Source: Candidatus Iainarchaeum sp.
GTDB taxonomy: Archaea; Iainarchaeota; Iainarchaeia; Iainarchaeales; GCA-2688035
Reading direction: 5' to 3'
Length of the DNA stretch: 27,856 nucleotides
NCBI GenBank assembly: GCA_017609945.1
Contig: JAFCCZ010000008.1
Coordinates: 1 to 27,856 of the forward strand
Below the pieces are notes generated by a model. That model worked only from the letters and a program-made list of their open reading frames with translations, was not told the DNA's origin and did no database searches. Positions 27,278 through 27,856 of this stretch are shown piece by piece. Position 1 is the first letter of the stretch, and the number at the start of each line of letters is the position of its first letter. The position numbers and the translations under genes were made by a program.

Positions 27278-27856
27278 ATGCCGGAGTTGGATATCCTTGT
27301 CGGCATCCCGTCCTACAACAATGAGAAAACAATCGGGTTTGTTGTGGAACAGGTTGACAAGGGCCTGAAAGAGTACTTTCCAGGCATGCGGGCCCTGATT
27401 GTTGACTCAGACGGTGGAAGCGTGGACGGAACAAAACAGGCATTTGAGGCAGTTGAAACAGAGGCTGAAAAGCAGTTTGTGCTGTACAAGAACCCTGTGC
27501 CGGGAAAGGGAAGCGCTTTTAAGGAAGTCTGGGAAATGGGCCTGGAGAAGGGGGCAAAGCACTTTGTTGTGGTTGACAGCGACCTTAGAAGCATTCGCCC
27601 TGAGTGGATTCAGAAAATGGTTTCCCCTCTGGAAAAGGGGGCAGACTACTGCACCCCGTACTACAGCAGGCACAAGTACGACGGCACAATAACAAACCAG
27701 ATTTGCTTTCCCAGCACATTAGGTCTGTTCTGCCACAACATAAGGCAGCCGATTGGAGGGGACTTTTCCTTCAGCGCAAGGCTTGCCGACTTCTGGCTGA
27801 AAAAAGGGGACTGGAAGGGGAATGTTGCAAAGTTTGGAATAGACATTTTTATGACA
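27278..27856 (+). CDS. GT-A fold glycosyltransferase, partial (cut by window end)
   Basis: The frame is open from ATG 27278 to the window end, giving 193 residues without a stop. ILVGIPSYNNEKTIGFVVEQ is the nucleotide-sugar-binding N-terminus of family 2-like transferases. The DxD metal site is VVVDSDLRS, and QPIGGDFSFS and GIDIFMT resemble motifs of glucosyl-3-phosphoglycerate synthase/mannosylglycerate-synthase-like enzymes. The specific sugar or acceptor cannot be told. It follows the prepilin peptidase by 21 bases. Confidence 0.88.
   Translation, partial: MPELDILVGIPSYNNEKTIGFVVEQVDKGLKEYFPGMRALIVDSDGGSVDGTKQAFEAVETEAEKQFVLYKNPVPGKGSAFKEVWEMGLEKGAKHFVVVDSDLRSIRPEWIQKMVSPLEKGADYCTPYYSRHKYDGTITNQICFPSTLGLFCHNIRQPIGGDFSFSARLADFWLKKGDWKGNVAKFGIDIFMT

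Overview
This window is chromosomal DNA from an archaeon. The evidence is a full set of archaeal information-processing genes: DnaG-type primase, Hjc resolvase, ribosomal proteins S19e, L39e, L31e and L18a/LX, aIF6, prefoldin alpha, SRP54, FtsY, Pth2, an RNase P protein subunit, and a tRNA gene with a bulge-helix-bulge intron. Many genes have an A/T-rich TATA-like box about 25-30 bases before the start codon and no Shine-Dalgarno (leaderless style); operon-internal genes often use GGAG or GGTGAT Shine-Dalgarno motifs or ATGA overlaps. Compact spacing, many short orphan membrane or lipoprotein genes and a Cys-repeat lipoprotein suggest a DPANN-like lineage (Diapherotrites/Micrarchaeota-like), but that placement is inference. 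I see no phage, insertion sequence, CRISPR array or plasmid gene. No gene-free stretch exceeds 300 bases.

Layout. 1-900: two small minus-strand genes of unknown function. 899-2372: a secreted von Willebrand A protein split by a frameshift. 2366-4625: an ArsR-like regulator with a perfect inverted repeat at its start codon, then iscS, iscU and pth2, an iron-sulfur assembly operon. 4617-7631: a lipoprotein with eight two-cysteine repeats, diverging from a circularly permuted ribosome-assembly GTPase, then two membrane proteins. 7635-9080: a 47-residue coiled protein not found by length-limited ORF calling, Hjc, a basic protein and a DUF167 protein. 9089-10583: two hairpins and archaeal dnaG, whose N-terminus is out of frame and which carries an RS/RG-rich repetitive linker. 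10597-13103: a membrane protein, tRNA-Val, a small gene and a secreted transglutaminase-like protein. 13134-16197: tRNA-Gly(GCC) with intron, a polytopic membrane protein, thymidylate kinase, tRNA-Gly(TCC), RNase P protein 4 and a Nudix hydrolase. 16928-21103: the translation/secretion operon rps19e-pdcd5-rpl39e-rpl31e-eif6-rpl18a-pfdA-ftsY, behind a structured leader. 21146-24134: an orphan basic protein, an arrestin-like protein, HtpX and LemA. 24252-27856: srp54, a two-TM protein, a YjjX-type NTPase, a prepilin peptidase and a glycosyltransferase cut by the window end.

The genes group into translation and co-translational targeting (S19e to FtsY, SRP54), tRNA biology (Gly/Val tRNAs, RNase P protein, Pth2), membrane quality control (HtpX/LemA) and the cell surface (VWA, transglutaminase, Ig-like, Cys-repeat lipoprotein, prepilin peptidase, glycosyltransferase).

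Most worth a second look: (1) a hairpin repeat family lying 3' of both tRNA-Gly genes and apparently also forming the intron of one of them; (2) a regulator with an operator-like palindrome leading an IscS-IscU operon; (3) frame disruptions in dnaG and the VWA gene; (4) the RS/RG-rich insert in DnaG; (5) the 16-cysteine repeat lipoprotein; (6) Lys/Glu-rich tails on S19e and L31e.
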